From: JAGVPT01 sp963772165
GTDB lineage: Bacteria; Bacteroidota; Ignavibacteria; UBA10030; UBA8401
Assembly (NCBI GenBank): GCA_963772165.1
Contig: CAVYWA010000012.1
Location: forward strand, 1 to 64,000
DNA length: 64,000 nt
Reading direction: 5' to 3'
How positions within the stretch are numbered: the first letter of the stretch is position 1; every line of letters starts with the position of its first letter. Below the pieces are notes generated by a model. That model did not search any database and was not told the DNA's origin. It worked only from the letters and a program-made list of their open reading frames with translations. Below are positions 10,355 to 19,011 of the stretch, piece by piece. A program made the translations under genes and the position numbers.

Positions 10355-11056
10355 TTACGGAAGACGCAAAAGCGTTTTCAACTCATCGAGTGAAAAAATG
10401 ACGTAATCGGCACAGGAAGTGTCTCCCGGGCGGCTCCAACTTTTCCCGCAAAGCCATATGGTAACGCAGCCGACCGTTTTGGCCGGTGCAATATCCCGCT
10501 CATAGGAATCGCCGACAACATATGTCTCCGCCGGAAGTGCATGGAGAGAATCTATTGCCAATTGAAATATTTTGGGGTCGGGCTTTCGTACACCGATAAC
10601 AGTCGAATCAATAAAAGAGTGAAAATACTTGTCGATATTAAGTTCCCGGCACACCGCTTCGAGGTTGCCGTAAAAATTTGACACGATACCCGTCGAATAT
10701 TTTTTTCGGCAGGACTCCAAGAGCGGCCGTATCCTGGCGATGGTTTCCAGAACTCCGGCGAAACAGACTCCGGCGATCCGGTCGATCGTCGTTTTATCGT
10801 TCGGCTTTAATTCGTTATGAGACTGTGCCAGGAGGTTCCATTGCAGCATTGTTTGTTTTTCCAGCGTTGCCTTGAGCCCGTCCGAAACCGCGATAATACC
10901 AGAATTCATCGCGGGTTCAGCTTCAACATATGCTCGTTCAAATTCTTTTTTTGAAAAGGGAACATTGAACGTGCTGTACACCTCCCAGAATTTCTCACTC
11001 CAATGAACGCCGTCCGTATCCAGCGTTCCGCCAAAATCAAACAAAATCGCTTTCAT
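10355..11056 (-). CDS. HAD-superfamily hydrolase, candidate inositol-lipid phosphatase
   Basis: 233 residues with cap and core. Motif I is DFGGTLD (nucleophile Asp7), motif II is the VSN serine, motif III the Lys of GVRKPDP, motif IV GDSYERD. The usual second Asp of motif I (DxD, the general acid/base) is Gly, which weakens a simple phosphatase call, although DFGGT variants occur among annotated HAD proteins. It overlaps the gene before it by four bases and sits next to inositol-phosphate synthase. In Bacteroides inositol-lipid clusters a phosphatase that removes the phosphate of phosphatidylinositol phosphate is expected there. Function inferred from context. Confidence 0.7.
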   Translation of the reverse strand: MKAILFDFGGTLDTDGVHWSEKFWEVYSTFNVPFSKKEFERAYVEAEPAMNSGIIAVSDGLKATLEKQTMLQWNLLAQSHNELKPNDKTTIDRIAGVCFAGVLETIARIRPLLESCRKKYSTGIVSNFYGNLEAVCRELNIDKYFHSFIDSTVIGVRKPDPKIFQLAIDSLHALPAETYVVGDSYERDIAPAKTVGCVTIWLCGKSWSRPGDTSCADYVIFSLDELKTLLRLP

Positions 11057-12075
11057 ACTTCTTTGTGTGCCTCAATCATCTCAAGAATGCTTTTCTCTTC
11101 TTTCGGTGCACCGGTCCGCACCATGAAAAGTAAGCCGATGAATATCCAGACGAGTTCCCGCAGCCTGTTTACTAAACCGATAACGATGCCGATACCAGGC
11201 GCGTAGCCAAGAGTTTGCATCACCAAAAACAGCCCTCCTTCGCGGGTACCGAGTTCGAAGGGCATAAAGAAGAAAAGGTTAATAATTAAGGATGATGCAG
11301 CGTTGATATATAATGCTTCGCCGTACGTCGGATGAAATCCGATTGCTACGAGAATGAACAAAAACTCAAACGATGAAATAAAGCGGGCCAGGAGCTCGTA
11401 ACCGATGGCGATATAGAACGTTTTCCTGTTTACATTATACAGCTGGCGGATGTGCTCATCGATAATAAGCAACGTGTGCCGCTTCGCCTCCAGCGGCCGG
11501 GCCGTTTTCTGCAGCAAAGGATGACGGTCAATCCAGGAGAACCACAACGCGAAGATTCCGTTCTTGTGGCCGGCAAGAAAGAGGAGAACCAATCCCAGTA
11601 CGAAAAGAAAAACAACAATCAGTGCGGCGGCAAAGCTTCCGGACGGCGAAAAGAAAAGAAACATCATCGCGACGGCAATAAACCAGAATAAGAAATGCGA
11701 CAGCATTCGGACCATGTTGTAAAGAATCACCGACGAAACGGCACGGTGAGTTCCCAGCTTTTTTTGAAGCTCTACAACGCGATACGGCTCTCCGCCAAGA
11801 TTTAAAAACGGCGTAATGTAATTGATCGCAAAGCCGGTCACCGTCAACTTATAGATGTCCGGAAAAGAAATGCCGTCGACATGATCGTGCAAAATCGCGA
11901 ACCAGGCTTTTGCGTTGCAAAAGTAAATGACAGCCCACAACCCGACAACCGCTGCAAACCACCATCCCATTTTTTTAATATTGACGACGATGTTCACAAC
12001 GCCGAAATCGTACACCAAGTACGAAAAAATCGCGAACCCGCATACCAGCAATATGATCTTCGATTTTTTGCCCAT
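11053..12075 (-). CDS. YbhN/LPG-synthase-TM-like membrane protein, candidate lipid flippase
   Basis: 340 residues with about eight membrane helices. It belongs to the flippase-like family (PF03706, AglD/YbhN-type): a GxExYR segment (GGEPYRVVEL) after the second helix pair, and an FELGTREGG motif near residue 275. It lacks the aminoacyl-transferase domain of full MprF. Family members are thought to flip lipids or lipid-linked sugars across the inner membrane. It starts at the stop of the dehydrogenase gene (TAATG) and shares ATGA with the HAD gene, so translation is coupled. It probably moves the lipid made by this operon, which is inference. Confidence 0.75.
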   Translation of the reverse strand: MGKKSKIILLVCGFAIFSYLVYDFGVVNIVVNIKKMGWWFAAVVGLWAVIYFCNAKAWFAILHDHVDGISFPDIYKLTVTGFAINYITPFLNLGGEPYRVVELQKKLGTHRAVSSVILYNMVRMLSHFLFWFIAVAMMFLFFSPSGSFAAALIVVFLFVLGLVLLFLAGHKNGIFALWFSWIDRHPLLQKTARPLEAKRHTLLIIDEHIRQLYNVNRKTFYIAIGYELLARFISSFEFLFILVAIGFHPTYGEALYINAASSLIINLFFFMPFELGTREGGLFLVMQTLGYAPGIGIVIGLVNRLRELVWIFIGLLFMVRTGAPKEEKSILEMIEAHKEV

Positions 12076-13091
12076 TATTCAAAGAACATCGTTTTTCCTT
12101 CGTTCGCGGAACGATAGCACATTTCCAGGATTTTCACCGATTGATACGCTTCATCGATCCAGGCAGCATTGTGTTTCCCTAATTCACTTTGATGCAAAAA
12201 CTCCTCTATTAGCCGGACGTACATGGCAACATACTGCGTCTTATCCGATGCATCGGGAACCGAAAGAATTTCTTCCCCGCTCTCGGAATATTTTATCATC
12301 TTGGCACCATCGTAGATGATGCTTCCGCTCCGCGTGATCATTCGTGCGCTGTTAGCCCGGCGGTCCGCCGCCCACGTAAGATTGATATGCGCAACACCGT
12401 GCGGGTATTCAAAAATGATCTCTGCCGTATCTTCAACGCCGGCAGCAGTGTCATACAATTTCTGCGTTCGCGCCGTAACACATTTCGGCATCCCCATGAT
12501 CCACATACACAAATAAAGATAATGGACTCCGGTATCGGCAATAATGCCGCCGCCGCTGACCGATGGTTCCGTACGCCACGATGCTGCTCCGCCGAGCAAG
12601 CCGGGGTCGGCCTCGGTCCTGAAGACGTTAAATTCGATGAACCATCCAGACGATGTCTCTGCCTTCTGTTTAAATTCGTAGAGATGTTTCCATACAAGCG
12701 AGTTGCGGTACTGGTGGCACGGCATAAAGACAATATTTGGATGCTTTCGAAGGAGCTCGGCAAGTTGATACGCCTCGGATTGGCTCAACGCGAACGGCTT
12801 TTCACAAAGAATATTTAATGAACGGTGAACGGCTTCTTTGATGATCGCCGAATGAAGATGAGGGGGGGCGCAGATGTCGACAAATTCAATCCGTTCATTC
12901 TTACAGCACTCTGTAAGCGTATCATAAAAACGGAGATGAGGAAATTTATCCCGTGCGCGTTGTCTGCTTGCGGGATTCGGATCAACAGCCGCAACAATTG
13001 CGGCCTGCAATGCGATGTGTTCGTCATTGAATGCAGGCAAATGCCCTGTTTGAGCAATCTTTCCGATCCCAACAAGCGCGCCTTGTTTCAT
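12075..13091 (-). CDS. Gfo/Idh/MocA-family NAD(P)-dependent oxidoreductase
   Basis: 338 residues. The N-terminal Rossmann fold has GIGKIAQTGHLPAF, then CEKPF (the EKP lysine), and the C-terminal alpha/beta domain carries the GGGIIADTGVHYL segment with the Asp/His pair used by inositol and sugar dehydrogenases. Relatives oxidise or reduce a ring hydroxyl of sugars or cyclitols. In this operon a cyclitol such as inositol or its phosphate is the natural guess, giving an inosose that the nearby aminotransferase could aminate. Substrate not deducible from sequence. Confidence 0.8.
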   Translation of the reverse strand: MKQGALVGIGKIAQTGHLPAFNDEHIALQAAIVAAVDPNPASRQRARDKFPHLRFYDTLTECCKNERIEFVDICAPPHLHSAIIKEAVHRSLNILCEKPFALSQSEAYQLAELLRKHPNIVFMPCHQYRNSLVWKHLYEFKQKAETSSGWFIEFNVFRTEADPGLLGGAASWRTEPSVSGGGIIADTGVHYLYLCMWIMGMPKCVTARTQKLYDTAAGVEDTAEIIFEYPHGVAHINLTWAADRRANSARMITRSGSIIYDGAKMIKYSESGEEILSVPDASDKTQYVAMYVRLIEEFLHQSELGKHNAAWIDEAYQSVKILEMCYRSANEGKTMFFE

Positions 13092-13107
13092 AGCTTATTC
13101 CTTTTAT

Positions 13108-14001
13108 TCACGCGATCGACGTCAGCAGCGATTTATTGATGCCATTTTGCCGGAATAGGACCGCAGCGAAAAGCAGATTCAACACCACTAATTCAAAAGC
13201 AAAATAAATCCACGGGAGGTTGATGAGTATTCCAAGAATAAGCACGAACAGGCGCGTGTTGGTTGTCAGGATGTTATAGTATTTCATCATCGGCATGTTC
13301 TTTACTCGGTATGCATTGGAGAACCATGCAGGAATAGTATCACCGAATCGTTCCGCCGCTTTCACTTCCAGCGCACGAAAACCGCGCGTGAAAGTTTCTT
13401 GTTCCAGCGTATAATTGAGGTACACCCGCATGTACAGCTTCGTCCAAAAATCGTTTTTCCATGACAACCCGGTATAGACCTTGACGATGCTGCCGGAACT
13501 TTCATGAACGTTGTGTCCATGGTCCACTGTAAAAAAGAGGTACGCCGTGCGATAGTAGTCTGCTATTGCGCTTTGCAATGAATGACTGATTCCGGAAAGA
13601 AGTGCGGCGGCAAATATCCACCACCACTGCGAAGCAACAACAATGCGCAGGCAAAGATGCAAATAGATGCTGACGAATTTCAGGTTATCGCCGATGCCGT
13701 CGAGGATCCTTCCACGCGTGGAAACTTTCTGAGTCATCCGCGCCAATTGCCCGTCAGCGCTGTCCATCATTTCCGAGAGGAGCAACAACGCGATGCCGAC
13801 AAGGTTCACCGTAAAATCGTTGTAGAAGAAAAGGTGGCCGGCCGCAATTCCCACCAGCGAACCGAGAGCGGTCACTGCGTTTGGCGTTACACCCATCGAT
13901 TTTGCCAGAAGGGCGAGAACGTAACCGCACGGACGGTAAAAATAAATATCGAGCGTCTCTTCTGTTTCGCGGGATTTAAGCGTTGATTCTATCGCCGACA
14001 T
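13108..14001 (-). CDS. CDP-alcohol phosphotransferase, likely inositol-phosphate lipid synthase
   Basis: 297 residues from the ATG at 14001; the frame opens earlier, but this start gives the conserved N-terminus (ESTLKSRETEE) and a short overlap with the aminotransferase. The full metal-binding signature is present, D-x2-DG-x2-AR-x8-G-x3-D-x3-D, beginning MDSADGQLARM. It has about six membrane helices. The ESTLKS...TEE...IYFYRP N-terminus is the form I associate with the Bacteroidota enzymes that join inositol phosphate to CDP-diacylglycerol, making phosphatidylinositol phosphate. Product by analogy; fold and chemistry firm. Confidence 0.85.
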   Translation of the reverse strand: MSAIESTLKSRETEETLDIYFYRPCGYVLALLAKSMGVTPNAVTALGSLVGIAAGHLFFYNDFTVNLVGIALLLLSEMMDSADGQLARMTQKVSTRGRILDGIGDNLKFVSIYLHLCLRIVVASQWWWIFAAALLSGISHSLQSAIADYYRTAYLFFTVDHGHNVHESSGSIVKVYTGLSWKNDFWTKLYMRVYLNYTLEQETFTRGFRALEVKAAERFGDTIPAWFSNAYRVKNMPMMKYYNILTTNTRLFVLILGILINLPWIYFAFELVVLNLLFAAVLFRQNGINKSLLTSIA

Positions 14002-15340
14002 AGGAGAATACCTCGTCCATAATATCAATGCCTTCTCCGGCAACTTCTTCCGTAATGACGAGCGGAGGATTGATGCGGATATCCGGGTTGTAACACATCG
14101 CAATCAAGCCTCTCTTCAGGCATTCTTGAAAAATCATTTTCGTGTATTTCTTATCGAGCTTCTCTTTCGTCTCTCTTCCTTTCGCCAGTTCAATGCCGAT
14201 CATCAACCCCTTGCCCCGTACTTCGCCGACAAACGGGAATTTTTCCTTGAAACCCTGGAAACGATCAAGCATGTACTTCCCGACGCGTGCAGAGTTTTCC
14301 ACCAAGCCGTCTTCGATGATCGTCCGGATCGCTGCAAGCGCTCCAGCCGAAGCCAGCGGGTTGCCGCCATAGCTCGATGAGCTTCCGCTCGGGTTGGCGA
14401 ACGGCTTTGAAAAAATAATTTTTTCTGTTGACATGACACCCGTCATCGGAAATCCACCGCCGAACCCTTTCCCGATCGTCATAATATCCGGTTCGACGCC
14501 AAAGTGCTGGCACCCGAACATTTTTCCCGTTCGGCCGAATCCGCAGATCATCTCATCGGCGATCAGCAAAGCGCCGATTTCATCCGCAAGGGTGCGCACC
14601 TGTCGCAAAAAATCCGGCGGCGGAACGACGTTCCCCGCCGTTCCCTGAATCGGTTCAACAACGATTGCCGCAATATTTCCCGTCGTTTCGTTGGCAATTT
14701 TTTTTCGAATAAAATCGACACAGGCAAATTTACAATCGGGATATGTTGCATTGAACGGACAATGGCGGCAGTTCGCGTACGGTGTCTCGTACGTTCCGGG
14801 GGGAAGCGGGCCAAGCTGATGTTTGAAATCACCGCTCAGCAATCCGAGGACGCCGATGGTTTTTCCGTGAAACCCTCCCCAAAATCCTATAAATTCCGTT
14901 TTCTTCGTGTACGATTTTGCGAGGCGAAGCGCCGCTTCGACTGCCTCCGCCCCGCTGCTGTAATATTGCGTCCGTTTCACATCGCCGATCGCGACGGTTG
15001 CAAGAAGCTCGGAGAGCTCCGCACGTACTTTTGATGTAAAGCTTCCGACATGAATTTTTGCAATTTGCTCCTGCATCATTTTCGTATACTTCGGGTGATG
15101 ATAGCCAAGGCTTGCAACTCCAACGCCGGCAAAAAAATCGATGTAGCGGTTGCCGTCGACATCTTCAAGCACACAACCCTCCCCTTTCTCAATCGTCAAT
15201 TGCGACGAGGTAGCAATCGTTTGAATTCCGGGAGAGATATATTTCTGATCACGCTCGAAATAATATTTTGATTTCGGTCCGGGTACCTCGGTAATAATAG
15301 AAGCGAACTGTTTGTTATGCGTGAGCGTGTTCATATTCAT
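13976..15340 (-). CDS. class III PLP-dependent aminotransferase
   Basis: 454 residues. The start at 15340 is preceded by AAAGG. The fold-type I omega-aminotransferase pattern is clear: SSGAEAVEAALRLA, GFHGKT, the cofactor Asp in LLIADEMICGFGRTG, the Schiff-base Lys in IGKGFGGGFP, and a C-terminal DIRINPPL Arg. A Cys-rich insert (CRHCPFNATYPDC) resembles that of some thermophile 4-aminobutyrate aminotransferases. It transfers an amino group to a ketone or aldehyde. Placed between a dehydrogenase, two head-group transferases and an ATP-grasp ligase, it could make an amino-alcohol head group. The substrate is unknown. Confidence 0.88.
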   Translation of the reverse strand: MNMNTLTHNKQFASIITEVPGPKSKYYFERDQKYISPGIQTIATSSQLTIEKGEGCVLEDVDGNRYIDFFAGVGVASLGYHHPKYTKMMQEQIAKIHVGSFTSKVRAELSELLATVAIGDVKRTQYYSSGAEAVEAALRLAKSYTKKTEFIGFWGGFHGKTIGVLGLLSGDFKHQLGPLPPGTYETPYANCRHCPFNATYPDCKFACVDFIRKKIANETTGNIAAIVVEPIQGTAGNVVPPPDFLRQVRTLADEIGALLIADEMICGFGRTGKMFGCQHFGVEPDIMTIGKGFGGGFPMTGVMSTEKIIFSKPFANPSGSSSSYGGNPLASAGALAAIRTIIEDGLVENSARVGKYMLDRFQGFKEKFPFVGEVRGKGLMIGIELAKGRETKEKLDKKYTKMIFQECLKRGLIAMCYNPDIRINPPLVITEEVAGEGIDIMDEVFSYVGDRINA

Positions 15341-16145
15341 TTGCCTTTCGTACAAGAAGTTGAGCGATCATTGCAGCCGCTTCATCGCGCACCGGTGCAA
15401 AACTTGGCCAGTCGTTGATATCGATAATCGTGATCCAGCCGTCCGGCGCAATGATTGCATCGCCGCCGAAGACATACAGTCCCATTGCCTGCGCCGATGC
15501 CTGTGCTAATTCGATAAGTTGTTTTTGTTTAAACGGCGTGTGGTGAACGCCGTTGAGATAATACCAGTAAAAGAAGGTTGATTCCCTGACCGCATAAAAC
15601 TTTACCACGTCGCCCGTGAGATGCTCCTGCACAACGGCATTTCGTATCCCGCGCCGGTGAAATTCTTTAAGAACAGATGCTTTCTCTTCATCCGTATAAG
15701 CCAATGTCACATCTTCTTTATGAACGGCATGAACATCCCCGCGCTTGATCCACACTTTTTGAGAGGCAAATTCTTTGAGAACGCCGTCTAATTCCATTCC
15801 GGTATCGATGAGGATGCTTTTAGGAAACGGCACGCCGTGCTCGCCCAGAAGACGGACCATGTTGACGCGGTAGCAATTTTCTACGCTTTGAGGGGAATTG
15901 ATGATCAATGCGGCGTGTCCGGCAATTTTTTTCAGGATTCGCACTCCTTCAGGCCCCTGCACCATCGAAAATATAAGATCTTCTTTAACGCTCTCCGGCG
16001 TCAGTTCGCTTTCATCATATAAAACGACGCGGCACCCAAGGTGTTGGAGCTCTTCCGTCGTTCGTTTGATGATGAGGAAATCATTCCCGACATGGTTGGG
16101 GGAATAATCCGTTTTCCGTTTTATGCCTGCAAAATTTAGAACCAT
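15315..16145 (-). CDS. ATP-grasp family ligase (RimK-like)
   Basis: 276 residues with the ATP-grasp layout: a pre-ATP-grasp N-terminal domain, a central WIKRGDVHAVHKEDV nucleotide-binding segment, VVQEHLTGDVVKFYAV, and the metal-binding end IIDINDWPSF. Such enzymes join a carboxylate to an amine, amino acid or thiol through an acyl phosphate. It overlaps the genes on both sides (10 and 26 bases), so it belongs to the operon. One attractive role is amidation of the amine made by the neighbouring aminotransferase. That role is inference; only the fold is supported. Confidence 0.8.
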   Translation of the reverse strand: MVLNFAGIKRKTDYSPNHVGNDFLIIKRTTEELQHLGCRVVLYDESELTPESVKEDLIFSMVQGPEGVRILKKIAGHAALIINSPQSVENCYRVNMVRLLGEHGVPFPKSILIDTGMELDGVLKEFASQKVWIKRGDVHAVHKEDVTLAYTDEEKASVLKEFHRRGIRNAVVQEHLTGDVVKFYAVRESTFFYWYYLNGVHHTPFKQKQLIELAQASAQAMGLYVFGGDAIIAPDGWITIIDINDWPSFAPVRDEAAAMIAQLLVRKANEYEHAHA

Positions 16146-16783
16146 GACACTATCCGTGAGATAAGTGACGGCGGATCGTCCGGCGGCAGCGGAATTCCAG
16201 CGGCAACCAGCGCCTCGCGTTCCGCCATTGCATGCGCATCGACTTCCCGCTGGAAGCGGTATTCCGCCATAATTGTGCCGGCGGCAAACACCGTGAGATT
16301 TGCAAAAAAGATGACGGTCATCGCGATTTCAAATCCGTGAACGTTGAACAATTGCTCCAGAAGCCACCCGAAATACAGCATAAACCGTTTGAAACCGGGA
16401 TCGAAATGTGAATACGGCTCGACAATTGTTACAAGAATGATCGCAGCAAACGCGAGGGAGGTCGTCAGTAAATCTGTTTTGCCGATAATAACCAGTGCCG
16501 CAAACATCATTGCTTCGCATGCCCGATCGAAATACAATTCTAATTTCGCGCCGACGGCTGACTGTAAATTGTAGCTCCGTGCGATTCCCCCATCGAGAGC
16601 GTCGATAATCTGGGATAGCGCCATCAGCAGCAATCCCTCAAAGACAAAGCCGAATGCGGTAGTTACTGCGGCAGCAATCCCGACGATCAACGAAAAAAAC
16701 GATACCTGGTTTGGCGTAAGCCCGAAAACTTCGTGAAACAGTTTGATCAGCCACGTAAAAATCATATCGGAATACTTTCTCAT
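16136..16783 (-). CDS. second CDP-alcohol phosphotransferase
   Basis: 215 residues from the ATG at 16783, which has AAGGGTGAGG before it; an upstream in-frame ATG at 16843 would overlap the previous gene. The signature reads DALDGGIARS, then G-x3-E-x3-D, so the third Asp of the usual motif is Glu. Six membrane helices are predicted by eye. Enzymes of this family transfer a phosphoalcohol from a CDP-alcohol. Having two different members beside a nucleotidyltransferase suggests two head-group steps, or one step using CDP-diacylglycerol and one using a CDP-activated head group. Confidence 0.85.
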   Translation of the reverse strand: MRKYSDMIFTWLIKLFHEVFGLTPNQVSFFSLIVGIAAAVTTAFGFVFEGLLLMALSQIIDALDGGIARSYNLQSAVGAKLELYFDRACEAMMFAALVIIGKTDLLTTSLAFAAIILVTIVEPYSHFDPGFKRFMLYFGWLLEQLFNVHGFEIAMTVIFFANLTVFAAGTIMAEYRFQREVDAHAMAEREALVAAGIPLPPDDPPSLISRIVSWF

Positions 16784-16787
16784 CGCC

Positions 16788-17249
16788 TCACCCTTTCGAA
16801 AACCACGATAAGATTGTTTGATATCCCAGCGCAAGATTTGCAATGAGTAACACGGCGGTCGTCGTCCATTCTTTTACTGCGTCGGACATCGCGGGCAAAA
16901 TCCCCTTGGTCGTATAGAGGCTGAACGGATACCATGGACGCTTATCGTAGCTGATCATATAATCCAAAAGGAGATGTGAAAGGAAAAAAATGACCGGTAC
17001 CGGTGTATGAAGATATATCGACAACGGAATGATCCACAACAAGGCGACCGGCTCTTGCAGCGGTGTTCTCCAGTGATAGTATTTTTCGTTCTTTGTGCCA
17101 TTTTTTTTTAGGTACAACGGCAACTTGATCGGATGGTCAACAAGGTCGACGCCGTACCCGAACGTATACGCAAGCGCGATGTCGCTTCCCTGTAATCCCA
17201 GGACCTGGACACCGAGGGTCGTTACCAGCAAATGTGGAATAATCGTCAT
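16788..17249 (-). CDS. small multi-helix membrane protein (YdjM-like)
   Basis: 153 residues, four or five membrane helices, start supported by AAGGATC. Conserved-looking polar positions VDHP, HWRTPLQEP and SHLLLDY resemble the His/Asp pattern of the YdjM/LexA-regulated membrane hydrolase-like family (PF04307), in which HR-THS and SHLLLD are typical. The match is partial, so the family call is tentative. It lies 20 bases after mlaD and 5 bases before the phosphotransferase start, inside the lipid operon. Confidence 0.6.
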   Translation of the reverse strand: MTIIPHLLVTTLGVQVLGLQGSDIALAYTFGYGVDLVDHPIKLPLYLKKNGTKNEKYYHWRTPLQEPVALLWIIPLSIYLHTPVPVIFFLSHLLLDYMISYDKRPWYPFSLYTTKGILPAMSDAVKEWTTTAVLLIANLALGYQTILSWFSKG

Positions 17250-17268
17250 GCCGTGATCCTTCTAAAAT

Positions 17269-18231
17269 TTAAAACACCGTTACATGAACGTATTTATCGG
17301 GATGTTCTCTAATGTCTTCTAACAAGCTGTTAAAGTTTTGTAACGTCAGCGACACCTGCTTATAGGCCGCCGGGTTGTTGACGAATGCCCCGATGGACGA
17401 TGTATCGGAATTCAATTTTTTCAATAAATCATCCATACGAACGGCAAGGGAGTTGACAGTCGTGTAAAGGGAGTCCTCCACAAAAAATTTTCCCAACGAT
17501 CCCTTTCCGCCGCGGAGCGAATCGCTGAGCGCAGAAAGGTTCTCCGTCGTATGCACAAGCTGCCGATACAGCGTATCGTCGTACACCAATTTCCCAAATG
17601 TGCCTTTCTTCGACGTAACGGTGTTCGCCATTGCGTTGAGCGAATGCACGGCATGAAGTAAGTTGTCTGAGAACGAATCGTCACGCAGTAATTTTCCTAT
17701 GCTTCCCCTTCCGGCCTTGAGCGAATCGGTAATTGTTTTCACGTTACTCACGACGCCGGTAAAATCATTGACAGCGGCAGAGAGTTTATCCGCGATATTT
17801 CCTAATTCCATCGACTCTTTTGTGGCAAGGTAATCGCCGTCGTGCAGCGGCTGTTCCGACGGCATACCGACGGAAATATCGACAAACTTATCTCCAAGCA
17901 TTCCGATTGTTTTTACCGTGGCGCACGAACCCGCTGTTATCTGATTTTGATACTGTGAACGGAGATCCATGCCGACCGTAATGATGTTTTCGCCGTGCAC
18001 CGTTGAAAAATCCATCGAGTGGACGTACCCGATCTTTATTCCCCCAAGCATGACCATCGAACCCTGTGTCAATCCGTTGACGTTTGTAACATTCATGTTC
18101 AGGCGGTACGTTTTCGCAAAATAATTTCCCTCGGTTCCGACAATAACAACAAAGACAAGGAAAATGACCAATCCGATGAAAACGGTGATTCCTACCTTAA
18201 GATGTTTTTCCTGTTGACCCGAACTATCCAT
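17269..18231 (-). CDS. mlaD: MCE-domain lipid-transport protein (MlaD-like)
   Basis: 320 residues: one N-terminal membrane helix (about 11-33), an MCE domain (about 40-115, with the VNGLTQGSMVMLGGIKIGYV start), then a long helical, Ser/Leu-rich tail with repeated GSLGKLL-like segments. MCE proteins form hexameric rings in the periplasm that pass phospholipid between the inner-membrane MlaFE complex and the outer membrane. The tail suggests a tube or shuttle longer than in E. coli MlaD. The gene follows mlaF by 36 bases. No MlaA, MlaB or MlaC homologue is in the window. Confidence 0.88.
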   Translation of the reverse strand: MDSSGQQEKHLKVGITVFIGLVIFLVFVVIVGTEGNYFAKTYRLNMNVTNVNGLTQGSMVMLGGIKIGYVHSMDFSTVHGENIITVGMDLRSQYQNQITAGSCATVKTIGMLGDKFVDISVGMPSEQPLHDGDYLATKESMELGNIADKLSAAVNDFTGVVSNVKTITDSLKAGRGSIGKLLRDDSFSDNLLHAVHSLNAMANTVTSKKGTFGKLVYDDTLYRQLVHTTENLSALSDSLRGGKGSLGKFFVEDSLYTTVNSLAVRMDDLLKKLNSDTSSIGAFVNNPAAYKQVSLTLQNFNSLLEDIREHPDKYVHVTVF

Positions 18232-18267
18232 GACAATTCTTTCCGTTGATGAAACTTATTATGACGC

Positions 18268-19011
18268 TCATCGTACCGGCTGCATATCCTCTAAAAATTC
18301 TTTGACGAAAGGATCGGATGATGACAGTATGGTCTCCGCGCTTCCGGCAGCGACAATCCTGCCGCTTTCAATAATGAAAAAGGTTTTGCCGACACGAAAA
18401 GCATCTTTGAGCAAGTGGGTGACGATAACCGATGTTGTTCCTTGCCGTTGTAGTTTGAGAATCAGCTCATTAATCGCCCGGGCGTTCAGGGGATCGAGAC
18501 CCGTTGTCGGTTCATCGTACAGGATCACTTCCGGATGAAATGCTACGGCACGGGCGATGGCAACACGTTTCTTCATTCCGCTGCTGAGCTCCTCGGGATG
18601 GAACCGGCCTTTCCCTTCCAGGTTGACAGTCGAGAGAGATTCTTCGACGCGAGCACGGATCTCTTTTTCGTCGACGAGATAATGCTCCCGCAAAAAATAC
18701 GCGATATTTTCGCTGACCGTCATAGAATCGAAGAGTGCGTTTCCCTGAAACACGATTGCCATGCGGCGGCGAAACGGCAGCATAGCATCTTCCGAAAGCG
18801 GAACGATATCCGTCGCATCGATCAGGACTTTCCCAGCGTCCGGTTTCCATAATCCGAGGATGACTTTGAGAATTGAGCTTTTCCCCGCCCCGCTCGGTCC
18901 AAGGATCACGGATGTTTCACCTTTTTGGAGGGACAATGATACGTTTTCGAGAATCACTTCCCCGTTGATCTCCACCGACACATTGTCAAGCTGTATCAGA
19001 GGATTTCCCAT
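18268..19011 (-). CDS. mlaF: MCE lipid transporter ATPase (MlaF-like)
   Basis: 247 residues, a complete ABC ATPase: Walker A GPSGAGKSS, Q-loop VFQGNALF, signature LSSGMKKRVAIARA, Walker B VILYDEPTTGLDP, and switch His (VTHLL). The LSSGM signature variant is typical of MlaF. It energises lipid movement by the MlaE permease in the inner membrane. It overlaps mlaE by 16 bases and its start is preceded by GAAGG. Confidence 0.92.
   Translation of the reverse strand: MGNPLIQLDNVSVEINGEVILENVSLSLQKGETSVILGPSGAGKSSILKVILGLWKPDAGKVLIDATDIVPLSEDAMLPFRRRMAIVFQGNALFDSMTVSENIAYFLREHYLVDEKEIRARVEESLSTVNLEGKGRFHPEELSSGMKKRVAIARAVAFHPEVILYDEPTTGLDPLNARAINELILKLQRQGTTSVIVTHLLKDAFRVGKTFFIIESGRIVAAGSAETILSSSDPFVKEFLEDMQPVR

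Noticed and set aside
13976..14103. Longer N-terminus for the CDP-alcohol phosphotransferase (start 14103)
   Set aside because: The extension is the antisense-frame reading of the aminotransferase 3' end; the ATG at 14001 gives the family N-terminus.
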